NCBI GenBank assembly: GCA_018806985.1 | Contig: JADANN010000066.1 | Location: forward strand, 244,282 to 308,281 | DNA from: Angiostrongylus vasorum | Lineage: Eukaryota > Nematoda > Chromadorea > Rhabditida > Metastrongylidae | Direction of reading: 5' to 3' | DNA: 64,000 nt | Shown here: positions 11,500 to 22,229 of the stretch, piece by piece | Layout of the letters: each line of letters begins with the position of its first letter | Numbering within the stretch: position 1 is the stretch's first letter | Notes under the pieces: model-generated | What the model was told of the DNA's origin: nothing | What the model saw: the letters and a program-made list of their open reading frames with translations, nothing else | Databases searched by the model: none | Translations under genes and position numbers: made by a program

Positions 11500-11758
11500 A
11501 AGGATAAAGCACAAAGCTCTCCGCGTTGATCAATCCCTGAGGGATGCGCTACGGATTCTACTTTACTAAGCATCGTTAGAGATGATTGAGTGCGCATTCG
11601 GCCTTTACAATGGCTCACTGTGGTTTATCGATGTATCCCGGTACCAATTTTCCGATCCTGGAAGGATAGAAGGCTTGGTGACCCATGGGCGCGGAAATCG
11701 AGGCCACATGTATTGCAGGGCGTCTCCGACCACTGCGCAGCACGCGCCCTTGCAAAGC
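11500..11758 (-). repeat. tRNA-derived SINE, family B, copy 5
   Basis: Plus-strand order: the tail complement (AAAGGATAAAGC, 11499-11510), GTTGATCAATCCCTGAGGGATGCGC, the body, the complement of the B box (GGAAATCGAGGCC region) and the head near CACTGCGCAGCACGCGCCC at 11732-11750. It abuts an A-repeat in the same orientation at 11766. Confidence 0.8.
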
Positions 11759-11761
11759 GGC

Positions 11762-12166
11762 ATACTTGATATTTGACACCTGAACGGCCCGTCTTCGCTG
11801 GTTGTTCGGGACCCAGCATAATCTCCACCTTTCGGAGATTTGCTGGCTAAGCCATTGTGGTTCCCTGAATCCCGAGGTCAGTCTGGCCAAAATCTGCCTC
11901 AGGTTTTCACCACCACAGGCAGTCGTAGCCCTTATGGATTAGAAGGAGATTTGCCACCATGCGACTTTGATACCAGGACGATGGTGGATCCTGGTATTGG
12001 TTTACCCTCTTAACTAGGCTTTCTGATGGAAACGCTGGACTTCTTCTCAGCTTGGGAGACCCTACCGGAGGGAGATTAATCTCCCCCTGCTGCACATCGC
12101 AGTCCGACAACCCAGGAACACCTTCCAGCCGACGATGAGGTGGTAAACCGTTAGGGGGACCAAACA
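11762..12166 (-). repeat. A-repeat, copy 2
   Basis: A near full-length minus-strand copy: tail complement ACTTGATATTTGACACC, then GAACGGCCCGTC, CTCCACCTTTCGGAGATTTGC, TTTTCACCACCACAGGCAGTC, GATTTGCCACCATGCGAC, TTGGTTTACCC, and the 5' end around CATCGCAGTCCGACAACCC and GATGAGGTGGTAAACCG. Confidence 0.87.
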
Positions 12167-12470
12167 ACATACCTCGAGCTGTTTCTCTGGCTTGAACCAG
12201 GCACATTCCTAACCCATGTACTACTCTATTCCCGGCTGGTCTCCACCAATTAACGAAGACTTAAGAAGAACAAAACGGTGCGTGTTCTTCCATTGATAAA
12301 CTTGCTAGAGGTTGCTAAACAGCTTTATGCAACTAATCCTTCGATGTCTTTGTCTTCACCAGAGCTGATAAAAAACCGTGATGTTTAGAAAAAGCTGAAT
12401 GAGAATGCAACTAAGTTTTGTCTGCTATGGTTATGAATGTGTTTGGCTGAGTAGATTGCACGCCTATTGG
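12167..12470. other. Unassigned interval
   Basis: No gene recognised. The final part (GTTATGAATGTGTTTGGCTGAGTAGATTG) matches the Penelope 3' region at 59150-59180. Confidence 0.4.
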
Positions 12471-12585
12471 ACCTTTCCAGGCTCTGAAGAAGACGAAAAC
12501 GCCCATACGTCAGCTATTGTGTACTAGTAAGTGCTGTAGTACCAATCTCGTGGTTGCTCATGGAAGAAAAACAGTGAATTATTAT
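12430..12585 (+). repeat. Penelope-like element 3' end with decayed hammerhead motif
   Basis: The order is TTTGGCTGAGTAGATTGC, CCTTTCCAGGCTCTGAAGA, a GACGAAAACGCC stem, then CATACGTCAGC where an intact core would read GAAACGTCAGC, then a TCTCGTGGTTGCTCA-type end. It is the same end as 59150-59290 with the GAAAC box lost. No coding part remains. Confidence 0.6.
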
Positions 12586-12629
12586 TTACTACCTGTTATT
12601 TTCCATTTATGGCATATGGCAGGGTATTA

Positions 12630-12920
12630 TGAGAAATACAACCACAACGATGCAGAGATAAAACCATGACGATGCTGAAATATTTGCAAAAATGAGGACC
12701 GCAGATGTCTGCAGTGGGGATCAAACATGCTATTATTTTTTCCGGAGACAGCTCTTTCACTATCACACGTCACGGGTCCTTCGTTTTGACTCTGTCTCGG
12801 CTATTTTTCTGTCTACTAGGGCCATCTTTCAGCTTAATCACTCGTCAACGGAATTCGTATGTGAGGAGCGCAAATTGGCATTGAACCAAGTTAAGCTGAG
12901 GCTGTAGTTGAAATCACAAT
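12630..12920 (-). repeat. Family C repeat, copy in minus orientation, plus linked repeat
   Basis: Plus-strand bases 12640-12760 are the complement of the C repeat (AATACAACCACAACGATG, ATATTTGCAAAAATGAGGACCGCAG, GGGGATCAAACATGC). With the plus-oriented copy at 12985-13145 this makes an inverted pair. The section 12765-12920 shares its last block (AAGTTAAGCTGAGGCTGTAGTT) with 13375-13400 and 2325-2360. Confidence 0.55.
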
Positions 12921-12984
12921 GTTAACCTAATATTTGCTACCACTATAATTCTTCATGGTAGGGTATTACGTGCTGAGCGACAGG

Positions 12985-13145
12985 CGAAACGATGGATCCG
13001 CATGGTATGGTGGTGAATGGGTTAGCCTCTGGAAAGGGTAATAGCGTGTTCGATCCCCACCGCAGACACCTGCAGTCCGGAGTTTTGCAAATATCTCAGT
13101 ATAGTTGTGGTTGTATTTCACATAATACCATGCTTTGAAAAATTG
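12985..13145 (+). repeat. tRNA-derived SINE, family C
   Basis: The head holds TGGTGAATGGGTTAGCC, which resembles a polymerase III A box. GTGTTCGATCCCC at about 13030-13042 fits a B box. The tRNA-like part is followed by CAGTCCGGAGTTTTGCAAATATCTCAG and a GTTGTGGTTGTATTTCAC block shared with 2785, 54425 and 60357. Confidence 0.7.
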
Positions 13146-14899
13146 TAGCATGCAGCCAATAAAAAATTTAAGACAACGATGCTAAGATATTTGCAAAAAA
13201 TCGATCCCTAGGCCGATTTCCAACCCTCGATTACCTTTTGCGAGGGATCATTTGTTACCCAGTGCATCATCGTAGCCCTCGCTTTTACTTTCTCTCAGCT
13301 AATTTTCTACCGTAGTGAAGCAATCGACAACCACACGTGAGCGGGAATGATCTGGGAGCAGAAAACGGGATGACCCCACTTAAACTGAAGCTGCAGTCGA
13401 AAACACAAGTTTACAATATATCTAATTTTTCAAAATGCGCGAATGGTAATATCTTTTTGGGCCGGAAACTAAAATACCTTGAATACGAGATTCACAAAGC
13501 ACTTACCTTCTCCAACGTATTAGTTTTTGCCACGAGTCCTATCATTGCTTTAGCTCTGCACACGTGACTACTATTAGCATAATAACATCAAACTTGTGCA
13601 GTAAAGTATCGGTGGTCGGCATTCGGGACAAATTTAACCTTTTTGTTTTAATTTGCTCAACTATATAACGCACTACCACATATTTTGCGACCCCCCATCA
13701 CTTCTTCCATTCGGTTCGTTGCTTTCAGCAATTCATCTACAAAGTCCTTCGAATTTGCGTTTAGGTTCTGTTGTTACTTGGGTATTTGGTCATCTTTACG
13801 AATGCTATGGAATAATGATAGATATGATCCTTTCTGGGAATCTACGGATATCAAGGCCATGGTATTCCTAATCTTCACGATAGATAGGCGCTTATTTAAG
13901 AATTAGAGAAAGCCTTTTCCATATCACTCCAGAAGCAATTTTTCCGAACGCGTATGATGCGAAGCTTGGCTGCCCCCGAAGAGGGGGACGACCAGAAACA
14001 ACACGTGCATGATTGCACGGTAAAATACTGCTTACCTGGAAATCGGTCTGAAAAACTAATAATCTAACTAGGAGCCACTTCCGACTTAATAATACTAACC
14101 TGCGACATCTGTATTTCTCAACAAGGGGGGCTGAAATTACAACTTGTTTAATGTTTCATGTTCCAAATTGAGCAGTACATTACGATGAATTAAAGAGAGC
14201 CAATGATCACAGGTGATTGAAAAATTGCATCGTTTAACACAAGGTTTCGTAGTTGAGCCAAATTGGGAAGTAGCTTTAAAAATGATGATTGCCGTTAATT
14301 CAGAGATATGTATATACATCCGAATTTTTCGGAATTACTTTCAGTTGCCTCTATAATGTTCCACTCCTTAAGTCCGAATACTAGATTTCGTTTCGTTCAC
14401 TAATACGCCGTTTGTCAATCGCCACCACCTCTTTCGGTCCAGAGCACGACCTTGTTGTTAGAACCGATTTCGCCCATTATCCGAGAAGTGTTTTCCAATT
14501 TTTTTCATCGTTGCTGCGTTTCATTCCTCACGGGTTTTAGATTTATTTTTTCATTTATTTGATTACTTGGGCGAGTGAGTATCTATGAAGCTGTCCCCAT
14601 GACTAATAAGAACACCTGTACATACTCACCTCGTTTCTTCGCTTCGCAATCAACGTCTTTGGTGATGGCTTGCTTTGAGTGTGGTGACATGTGCAATTGT
14701 CAGACCGTGATCTGCAAAACATTTACCACTAATACAGCTGACTGATCTTTGTTACAAACGCGTCCCCCAATCGTGTTGGTAGTCGTCCAAGAGGACACGT
14801 GCGTCCTCGGCCCAACCATGTTTCAGTGTTGGCACGTAACTTTCTGGATCTCGAATATAGATAGAGTTCAAGGATCCGAGTTTTGTCTTCCAGTTAGTG
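13146..14899. other. Unassigned interval, partly repeat
   Basis: 13160-13420 is a second copy of the 12640-12920 repeat block (GATGCTAAGATATTTGCAAAAA; ACTGAAGCTGCAGTCGAAAACAC). Beyond that I recognise nothing; the short open frames at 13653-13906 overlap in two phases and show no domain. Confidence 0.35.
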
Positions 14900-15920
14900 T
14901 TGTGTGAGCCAGCTTATTTCAGAAGATATCGTTCAAGCCCTCTGTGAGTGCGCAGTATTGTTGAGTGAACTACGTCTGTGTTGCATGAACTCTGGGAAAA
15001 CCGCTTGGTCGAAAAAAGTGATCGCTGAATTTTGTGTCTGTGAAGGGACTTGCTTTTTTCTCCATGATGTCCCAATACGGTCCATGCTTATCTTCGTCTT
15101 TTGCTCAACTTCTCCTCCATAATATTTTTTCACTTCCACTGAGCACCTGAGATACACATACGAGATAGTCTCTGCAATCAGAGAACGATTAAGCTCACTT
15201 TGCTGGTACTCCCGACAGATTTGTATGACCCGTGCGGTTTGGATGTGGTAGGTGCAGAGGAATCCTTGTTGGGACCCCAATTGCTCAACTGGTTGCACCT
15301 TATCCAAGCCTTCGGTATGTGGAAAAAAGATATTCATCGTGAACAGCTTGTGGTACACACTCAGTATATTGCATATTGAACAGTAGTCGAAGATTTCTTC
15401 GCTCACCTTTCTTAGGTAGGATGACCGTGCGCGACGTCTTCCACTGGTCTAGAATTTTTTCTTTTTAAAAGTAGGGTATCATATGGTTTGTCGGACGATG
15501 AAACAAGTTCTTTCTTAGCATCTGACAAAATCGAATCTTTGCGGGAAATGATCAAATCCAGTGCAGAATACAGGTATCATCGAGGTGTCAAAGAAACACC
15601 ACTATCTATTGGTGAGAACATGACCGATCTCCGCGTGAGTCATACCTCATGGACTTCAGCGGTTTTCGTTGTGCTGGAAAAAGTTAATCTCCAAGAAAGA
15701 GACATGATGCGGATTAGAGGCCTACAAGACTATTTCCATTCTCATTCGATTTTCGGTTCCGAATCCTCCTATCCTGCGTTCGTTCCAGCTAGCCGTTCCT
15801 AATCGATCATTGAAGTCTCCAACAACGAATTTCTGGAAGGACTTCTGATTAGCGATAGTGGTAGAACCCGTCCAGTTCACTCTATTCAGATGTACAAATT
15901 GGAGGGTAATAGTTTATTGT
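14900..15920 (-). mobile_element. Degraded RTE-type retrotransposon, endonuclease and RT pieces
   Basis: Read on the minus strand from 15900 downwards. GDFNDRLGTASWNERRIGGF at about 15820-15760 is the GDFNA box of an APE-type endonuclease. MTHAEIGHVLTNR near 15650-15610 is the DHILTNR box with its aspartate replaced by glycine. DQWKTSRTVILPKKGE near 15450-15410 leads into the RT. The 157-codon frame at 15406-14933 continues with LDKVQPVEQ, GF, HIQTARVIQICREY, the DHIQTVTRVIEVCREY region of RTE reverse transcriptases. Stops and frameshifts throughout. The wording differs from the 33 kb copy, so this looks like a second RTE lineage, closer to the endonuclease fragment at 43.4-44.3 kb. Confidence 0.75.
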
Positions 15921-16124
15921 ACTGATTTTCCTTTGACGCGCAGGTTGCAGACGAGGAATGGCCATGGGCGATGACATGATGTGGTTGTCGTGAATGTGCT
16001 CGTTTTGTCAGTTACCAATGACGACCTGTGCAACCCGAGATTTGATCGTCTCTCATAGGTTGTCTCACCGCCCGACATCTTATGCGGGGATGTCCACTGT
16101 GCAAAGTTCCCTGAAGTTCCGATG

Positions 16125-16388
16125 TCGACCCAACTGAAACAATTCTCAGGTCGTCATCACCCCCAGGTAATCGCTGCCCTTGTGAATGAGAGGGAGATGT
16201 GCCACCATGTCACTAGTTTGATACCAAGACGGTAGTGATTCCTGGTATTGGTTTACTCTTAGCTAGGCTTCCGGATGAAAACGTCGGACTCATTCTTAGC
16301 TTGACAGACCATGATGTGGAGATGAACCCACCGCTGTACATCGTAGGCCGACACCCATTAAAACCGTTTAGCCACGATGAAGCAGTAG
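16125..16388 (-). repeat. A-repeat, copy 3 (partial)
   Basis: It keeps the middle and 5' parts of A (GAGATGTGCCACCATG, TTGGTTTACTCTTAGC, TTAGCTTGACAGACC, TACATCGTAGGCCGACACCC, GATGAAGCAGTAG) but has lost the tail-proximal third. It is more diverged than the other copies. Confidence 0.7.
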
Positions 16389-18566
16389 CCCCTTGAGAGG
16401 GTCTTAAAATTCAACATTTTTAAAAGAGCTGTCCTCAGTCATTACCAACAAATGGGGGGGTGGAGGTTTCCTTAGGTTTCAAAATGCATTGTGTAGCGTT
16501 GGTTTACCCGCAAGCTCTAGTACAATCTCCTAGGCTGAGAGGAATTTCAATAACGCGGTCTAGCAACACGTTTAGGAACAAACCAATGCCGTCAATGACT
16601 TCTTTATTGCTAGCGGCAAAGTTGCAAGGTAGCAAATACCTTTCCGACCCAAGGCGGCATTTGCCTGTGATGACTACTTCGGAAAACATTAACCACAAGT
16701 CTCTTACACAATTGTTGTCTCATCCTACTACCAAATTGCTAGCCAAATAAAGTCGCACTACGGTATCCGTAGTTGTTCTTGAGTCCTAACTATGCGGGCA
16801 TCCAAACTTGGTGAGGTTGGATGTACGATATTTGTTCGTCATTTAAAACTATGAACTATGCCCATTCACTGGTTGTTCAACACTCCAGTTGTACGGCAAT
16901 TCATTCGAACTGCTCCAAAACGTTCTTTACTTCAGTTGTTCGAGCTAATCCATTCCAACTCCTCCAGAACAACATCGTCGCCTGCACAAGATGGCGGCAT
17001 ACCGAGGACCTTGGCGCTTGGACTAAAGTGTGGTGAGTGGGTGGGTGGTGCCCCCAGTAGTGAGGCGTGGCGTCCCCGCACTCTGCGACCTTTCTCTCTC
17101 TTTTCAGCGCTAATCCCCCGTTTGGCTTCTCTGCGTCTATGTTCTCTCGCATCGATTTTCATTCCCAATAATTTTAGCAGTACTGCGTAGTATTCATAAC
17201 AAAGTTAGCTCGTTTTTTTTTGCTTTTACACTCTTAATTCTGTTAGCTTCATCTTCATTTATTGTGTGATCTACTGAAATTTTTGAAACGTCCAAAGGTT
17301 TATTCCCTGGTGTTGGTTAGTCCCTCATTTTCAACACATCGTATTCTTCGTGCTTAAAATTGCAGCTTTTCGTCTCATTGATAGTTTTCTTTCCTAAGTG
17401 AATTTCGTTATCGACCGAAACACGGCGTTTTAAAAGAAATAAGCCACGAGAATTCTTCATAGGAGATTTCCGCTCTAACACAACAAGTGGATTTATCTAA
17501 TTTTTTAAAGCATAATTTTTGATAATATCTATCAAACTGTGCTCTGCATTCCTATTCCACAATACTACTGGCGGTCACTATGTGCACGGTATTTTCCTTA
17601 TTCATTGATTTCCATTATAGTAACTATTTGTAGGATTTCAGAAGGACCTTTTTGCTCATAATCTTTTCATTTCTTAGATTTGTAAAGAGTTTTCTTTTTG
17701 TCTTTCGCTAAAAGAAATGGTTGGTCCCCCTATGCCCACGGTGGCCTTCCGCTATTTCCTCATTCACAGCCCTCCCACGACGACGCCGTTTCACCAGCAC
17801 TCTCCTCATTCCGCCCTACCTCTCGCTCTAGTCGTCTCCCACATCACGCTCTTTTTTTTCCCTTTTTTTTGCTCCTCGCTTTTTGCCATAGCAGAAAGTC
17901 TTATGTCTGTGGCAAATATTTCGCATGCTTAAAACTTTATATTTAAATCATCTTGTACTGAGAATAGTCTACCACTCAACCTTTTTAATATTTTGTGTCT
18001 GCTTGTCATAGAATATGGACTTCTCTGTTTTGAACTAACCTAATTTAATTATAAATTGGGGCTTTGAGTGTTTTAACTTTTCTAAGTTTTAACTTGTACC
18101 CTTACTTGATTTCGTCGTTCCGTTTCTGCATCCCTCACTATTGCACATGGTTGCAATCGTGCCACAATCCTGAATCAGACGCTTCAATCAATTCAGTTTA
18201 TCAGTTATAATTTGTCGAATAACAGTACCACCTAAACTCAAATAGGTCTAATAGTCCTCCTTAATGTACAGTGTATGAAATGGGCAAATTTAAAACCCTT
18301 GAAGAGCAATGGGAATATTTCAAGGATACACGTATGAATTCGTTTCTGATTTACTAGAAATGCTACCACACACGAAGGTGATCACATTCTGTCACTCCTG
18401 ACACTTTTAAAGTAGTATCGTCAGGATGAAGAATAATGCCTTGTATTATTAGTCTAACGTTCTACTTTACTCCTTCATTTTTTTTTTTCTCTTTCGTTAA
18501 GGATCGTCGTCGCATGGAATTCTGAGAAACGTCATTAAAGAGGCAGAAGAAAATCTCTGAATTACA
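16389..18566. other. Presumed upstream region of TBL1
   Basis: No coding exon recognised. Two GC-richer, C/T-rich patches stand out against the AT-rich background: 16960-17150 and 17710-17880. They could be promoter or 5' UTR sequence of the TBL1 gene (inference from position and composition only). Confidence 0.3.
18469..18502 (+). promoter_or_regulatory. Possible 3' splice acceptor for the TBL1 5' leader
   Basis: A long T-rich tract (18469-18497) ends in TTAAG at 18497-18501, 65 bases before the TBL1 ATG. It could accept a spliced leader or a 5' UTR exon. The TTAAG end is not the usual TTTCAG, so this is weak. Confidence 0.28.
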
Positions 18567-21267
18567 ATGAGTTTCTCGAGTAATGAATTAAATTACATTG
18601 TATGGAGGTACTTATCGGAATCAGGTAGGCTTATGTTTTTATATTTTTTAGGGTTAAGTTTTCATTTAAGGCGTTTATCTTATTATAGCTACTAGTATAT
18701 TAAATAGTAATGATAACACCAATAATGATAATAAAAGAAGATATGACAGTCGTGTTAAAGCGTTAGTGGGTTGAAGGAAGGTATACCTATCTCGTTACAG
18801 AAAACCCGTACTGAGTCGAATGGTATTGATCAGAGTCAACCTTCTCGTATTCATGATTTCATCAACATCTTCATTACTATAGTTAAAGCTAGGGGCGTGA
18901 CAGTTCTGTCGGTGAAAATCATTTCGCGTGACTGTATGACTTAATGTATAACGATGTGTTTGTATGCTGAGAATTTGCTGAGAAAGTTCAACTCTGCACA
19001 TTTCTCGATATGAAAGGAAAAATTTCATCAGACATCTGATCAATGCGAATCATTTTTATGCATCTTTTTATTCTATGGTTTTCTTTAGGATTCGAGCATT
19101 CTGCATATGTCTTCGCTATGGAGTCAAATCTACTCGACAGTGATATCGATTGCACTGACGTCGCTTCAGGAGCCCTGGTTATGATGGTTCAGCGTGGTCT
19201 GTTTTACGCTGAAGCAGAATTTCGTGCGATGGCGAACCCCGATCATGCTCCGTTATTCGACGAAAAAACGGACACACTTGGATTGATTGAAGCAGGTAAG
19301 GATTTTTTTTCGTCTTCTCGAATACGACGACCACTCAGTGATTTTAGACTTGTCTTTTACATTTGGATTTAACTGGTGAATGTCTACAAGTCGATCAGTA
19401 TGTAGCTTTTGACAGAACACAATATTCTTCGTAGTAACTGTATTCTCTATACCTTCCGATAGCGACGTATGCCTATCTAAGTGTAACGCAAAGCGTTTAT
19501 CACAACAACAACAACAACAACAACGAAAGTAGGCCCAGTCCCTGTAAACAGCATCTGTCCACTCTTGCTTGCGGTCTTAGCCACACATCTGTGCGAGAAG
19601 TGTAGAAACTTAGATAAAGGAATACACATCAAGATCAGATACGATGGAATATTCTTTACACCCTTTTTGCAAAGGCATGTGTGGCTACAAAGTAGTGAGT
19701 GGCGCATCGGTCACTACGACATCCGTGCATCGATCGCACGTAGCACTATAGTATAATTCGGTGCTAAATCCCACGTCCGACTTCCTATTAACCTCGGCAT
19801 TGATCAAGTAATTCTTCGTATTCTTGTTGAGCAAACACGAGCTTAAATAACACCTCGTGTTTGCTCAACAAGAATACGAAGAAATAATTCGGTGCATCGG
19901 CCCACCAAAAGGAACCTGGTCAGCTAAATTCTCCATTTCAAACACTTTCCTAAAAACCCACGTCATGCCCCTCCGACTAGTAGCCTTAATTAAAACCGGC
20001 TACTCATAAAAACCACTAGGCAGTTAGAGAAATCTCTAACACAGCTGGAAAAAGATGTCAAAATACAGAATTCCTATTGAATGGAAAGTCAGGAAAACTG
20101 TGTCATCGTTCGAAATGTTTGACCTCTACGATATTGGCAATTACTGGCCAGTCTGCTTGCTGTCTGTCGCCTACAAACCATTTACTCGAGTCATCTTAAA
20201 CAGGATTTATAGCAGACTGGGCGAGGAACAGTGATAGCAGGGTTTCGAAAAGGATTCAGAACGATGGACCATTTCCATATAATAACACCACTCACAGAAG
20301 CATTTTTCCACATCAAACGCTACTGTGCTTGAACTTGGTTTTTGTGATTTTAAATGGCACTCCTTTTCACGGAGCGGTGTAGCGGTCGGAGGCGCGCTGC
20401 AGTACATATGGAATCGATTCCCGCGTCCCTGGCCCCCACCAATCCCTGCATCCCTCCGGGGCCGGAAAATCGGTACCACGCTTGTCTGAGGGGATAGCAG
20501 CTCGATACACGGTAGGCCACTGCGAGTCATTGTAAAGGTTAGATATGCATCCAATCACCTCTAGCGATGCTTCTTGAAGTCGAATGAATGGCGCATCCGT
20601 TAGAGATTGATCAACCCGGAGAGCTTTATCACTTTTTATTTATGGTCTGAATGTTAATCTAGGGTTCGATAGCGACCATAATCTCCGCATGTTGATGAAG
20701 TCGAGTGAATGAGTAATATTGTTTACGTAATATTGCAGTATGCAAAGTATTTGTCGTTGGAAAGTAGTGAGTGGCGCCAAAGTAGTGAGTGACGCATTGG
20801 TCAATAGAGCATCCGTGCATCGATCGCATCTACCACTAAAGTGATTTTTTTCTAGATCTGTGGACCTAAGTAGATAGTTACGTTTTTTCGCAAGTATCAT
20901 AAGCCTTTCGGTGATACCATATTTATTATCTTTTCTACATTGTGGGTTGTTTCTATGTCTGTATGTGTATTTGATTCTAGTAATGACTGAACCTCCGATA
21001 AGCAAGTTCCGTATTACTCAGCCTGCGCCAGTTTCGAGTAGCGAAACCACTACTCCAGCGGTGAGTTTTTAATGCTTCATAATGCATATATTTCAAAATC
21101 ATTCTTTTTTATTCCACTAATACACCGTGTTAAAGGATTTGTAATGTTGCTCTTATTAAATATTTATGAGCGTCCTTTCTTTTCCTGTAAGGTGAAGTTA
21201 GTTTTTCACACTAAGTTGGACACCCCCTCAGTTGAAAATTTCCTGGCTACATTTGGAACGCTCTCTT

Positions 21268-21315
<48 letters not shown>

Positions 21316-22189
21316 TCTCTCCTAAAACAACTCATTTAGCTATTTAATGAAATTTGCATATGTATGTATTTTTTTTCTTTATTGTATTGCTGTGTCTTGT
21401 TTTGCTGAATATCACTTTTAAATGCCAACTGCTCTTCTAGGTTACATCTCCATCCCGAAATAATGGCACCACCTTAGGAGTTCATGGGAAAAAGCAACAA
21501 GCTGCTCAACAAGCGTCTACTTTGTGAGTTCATTTGAAGTGAATTTATTTTAATCAAGGGCTTTTCCTCGTATTATCGTTCTTCTTATGTGTCCTGTTCT
21601 TTTTTTTCTTATACATGGGATTACCATTACCTGTTTAGAATGTCTTTGTTTCCTCGTTGCAGAACCGACGTTGCCATTTCCCGTGCTAGTGCTAGTAGTG
21701 ATTCCAATGGTGTTCGGCATGCTGACGTACTAGAATTTCCAGAAGATAAAGTACGATTTTTAAAGTGTCACAGTAGTGAAGTGTTCATTTGTGCATGGAA
21801 TCCAGTCGAAGATCTTATGGCGTCTGGGTGAGTCTTTGTAGCATATTATTTTTGAGAGTTGCTTTTTATCTAATTAAAGATATTGTTTCAGTCCATATAT
21901 CTCAGGTAGGCATCTATTTGTAAATTTCTGTGTAGTGTGATTTTATTTTGACTTCGGAGCAAAAGTGGAATGAAGACTGTCACAGGTCTTGGATATCTAT
22001 TAGGCGCAGGTTATGGTTTCAGGATGCTCGTTTTTCGCAATATTGCAGATTTTTAAACGATTCAAATTTATACTAGATAGAAGCAAATTTGGAGTAAACA
22101 ATTCATTTAAGTGTGGTGAAAATTCAAGTACTCGTTACGCCAGTAGTCGCAGTAGGTCGGTCTATCATTGTGAATTTTTTCTTTGTATA

Positions 22190-22229
<40 letters not shown>

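Noticed and set aside
16960..17190. Overlapping arginine-rich frames on both strands in a GC-richer patch
   Set aside because: Mutually antisense frames with no domain; composition fits a promoter or 5' region better than coding.
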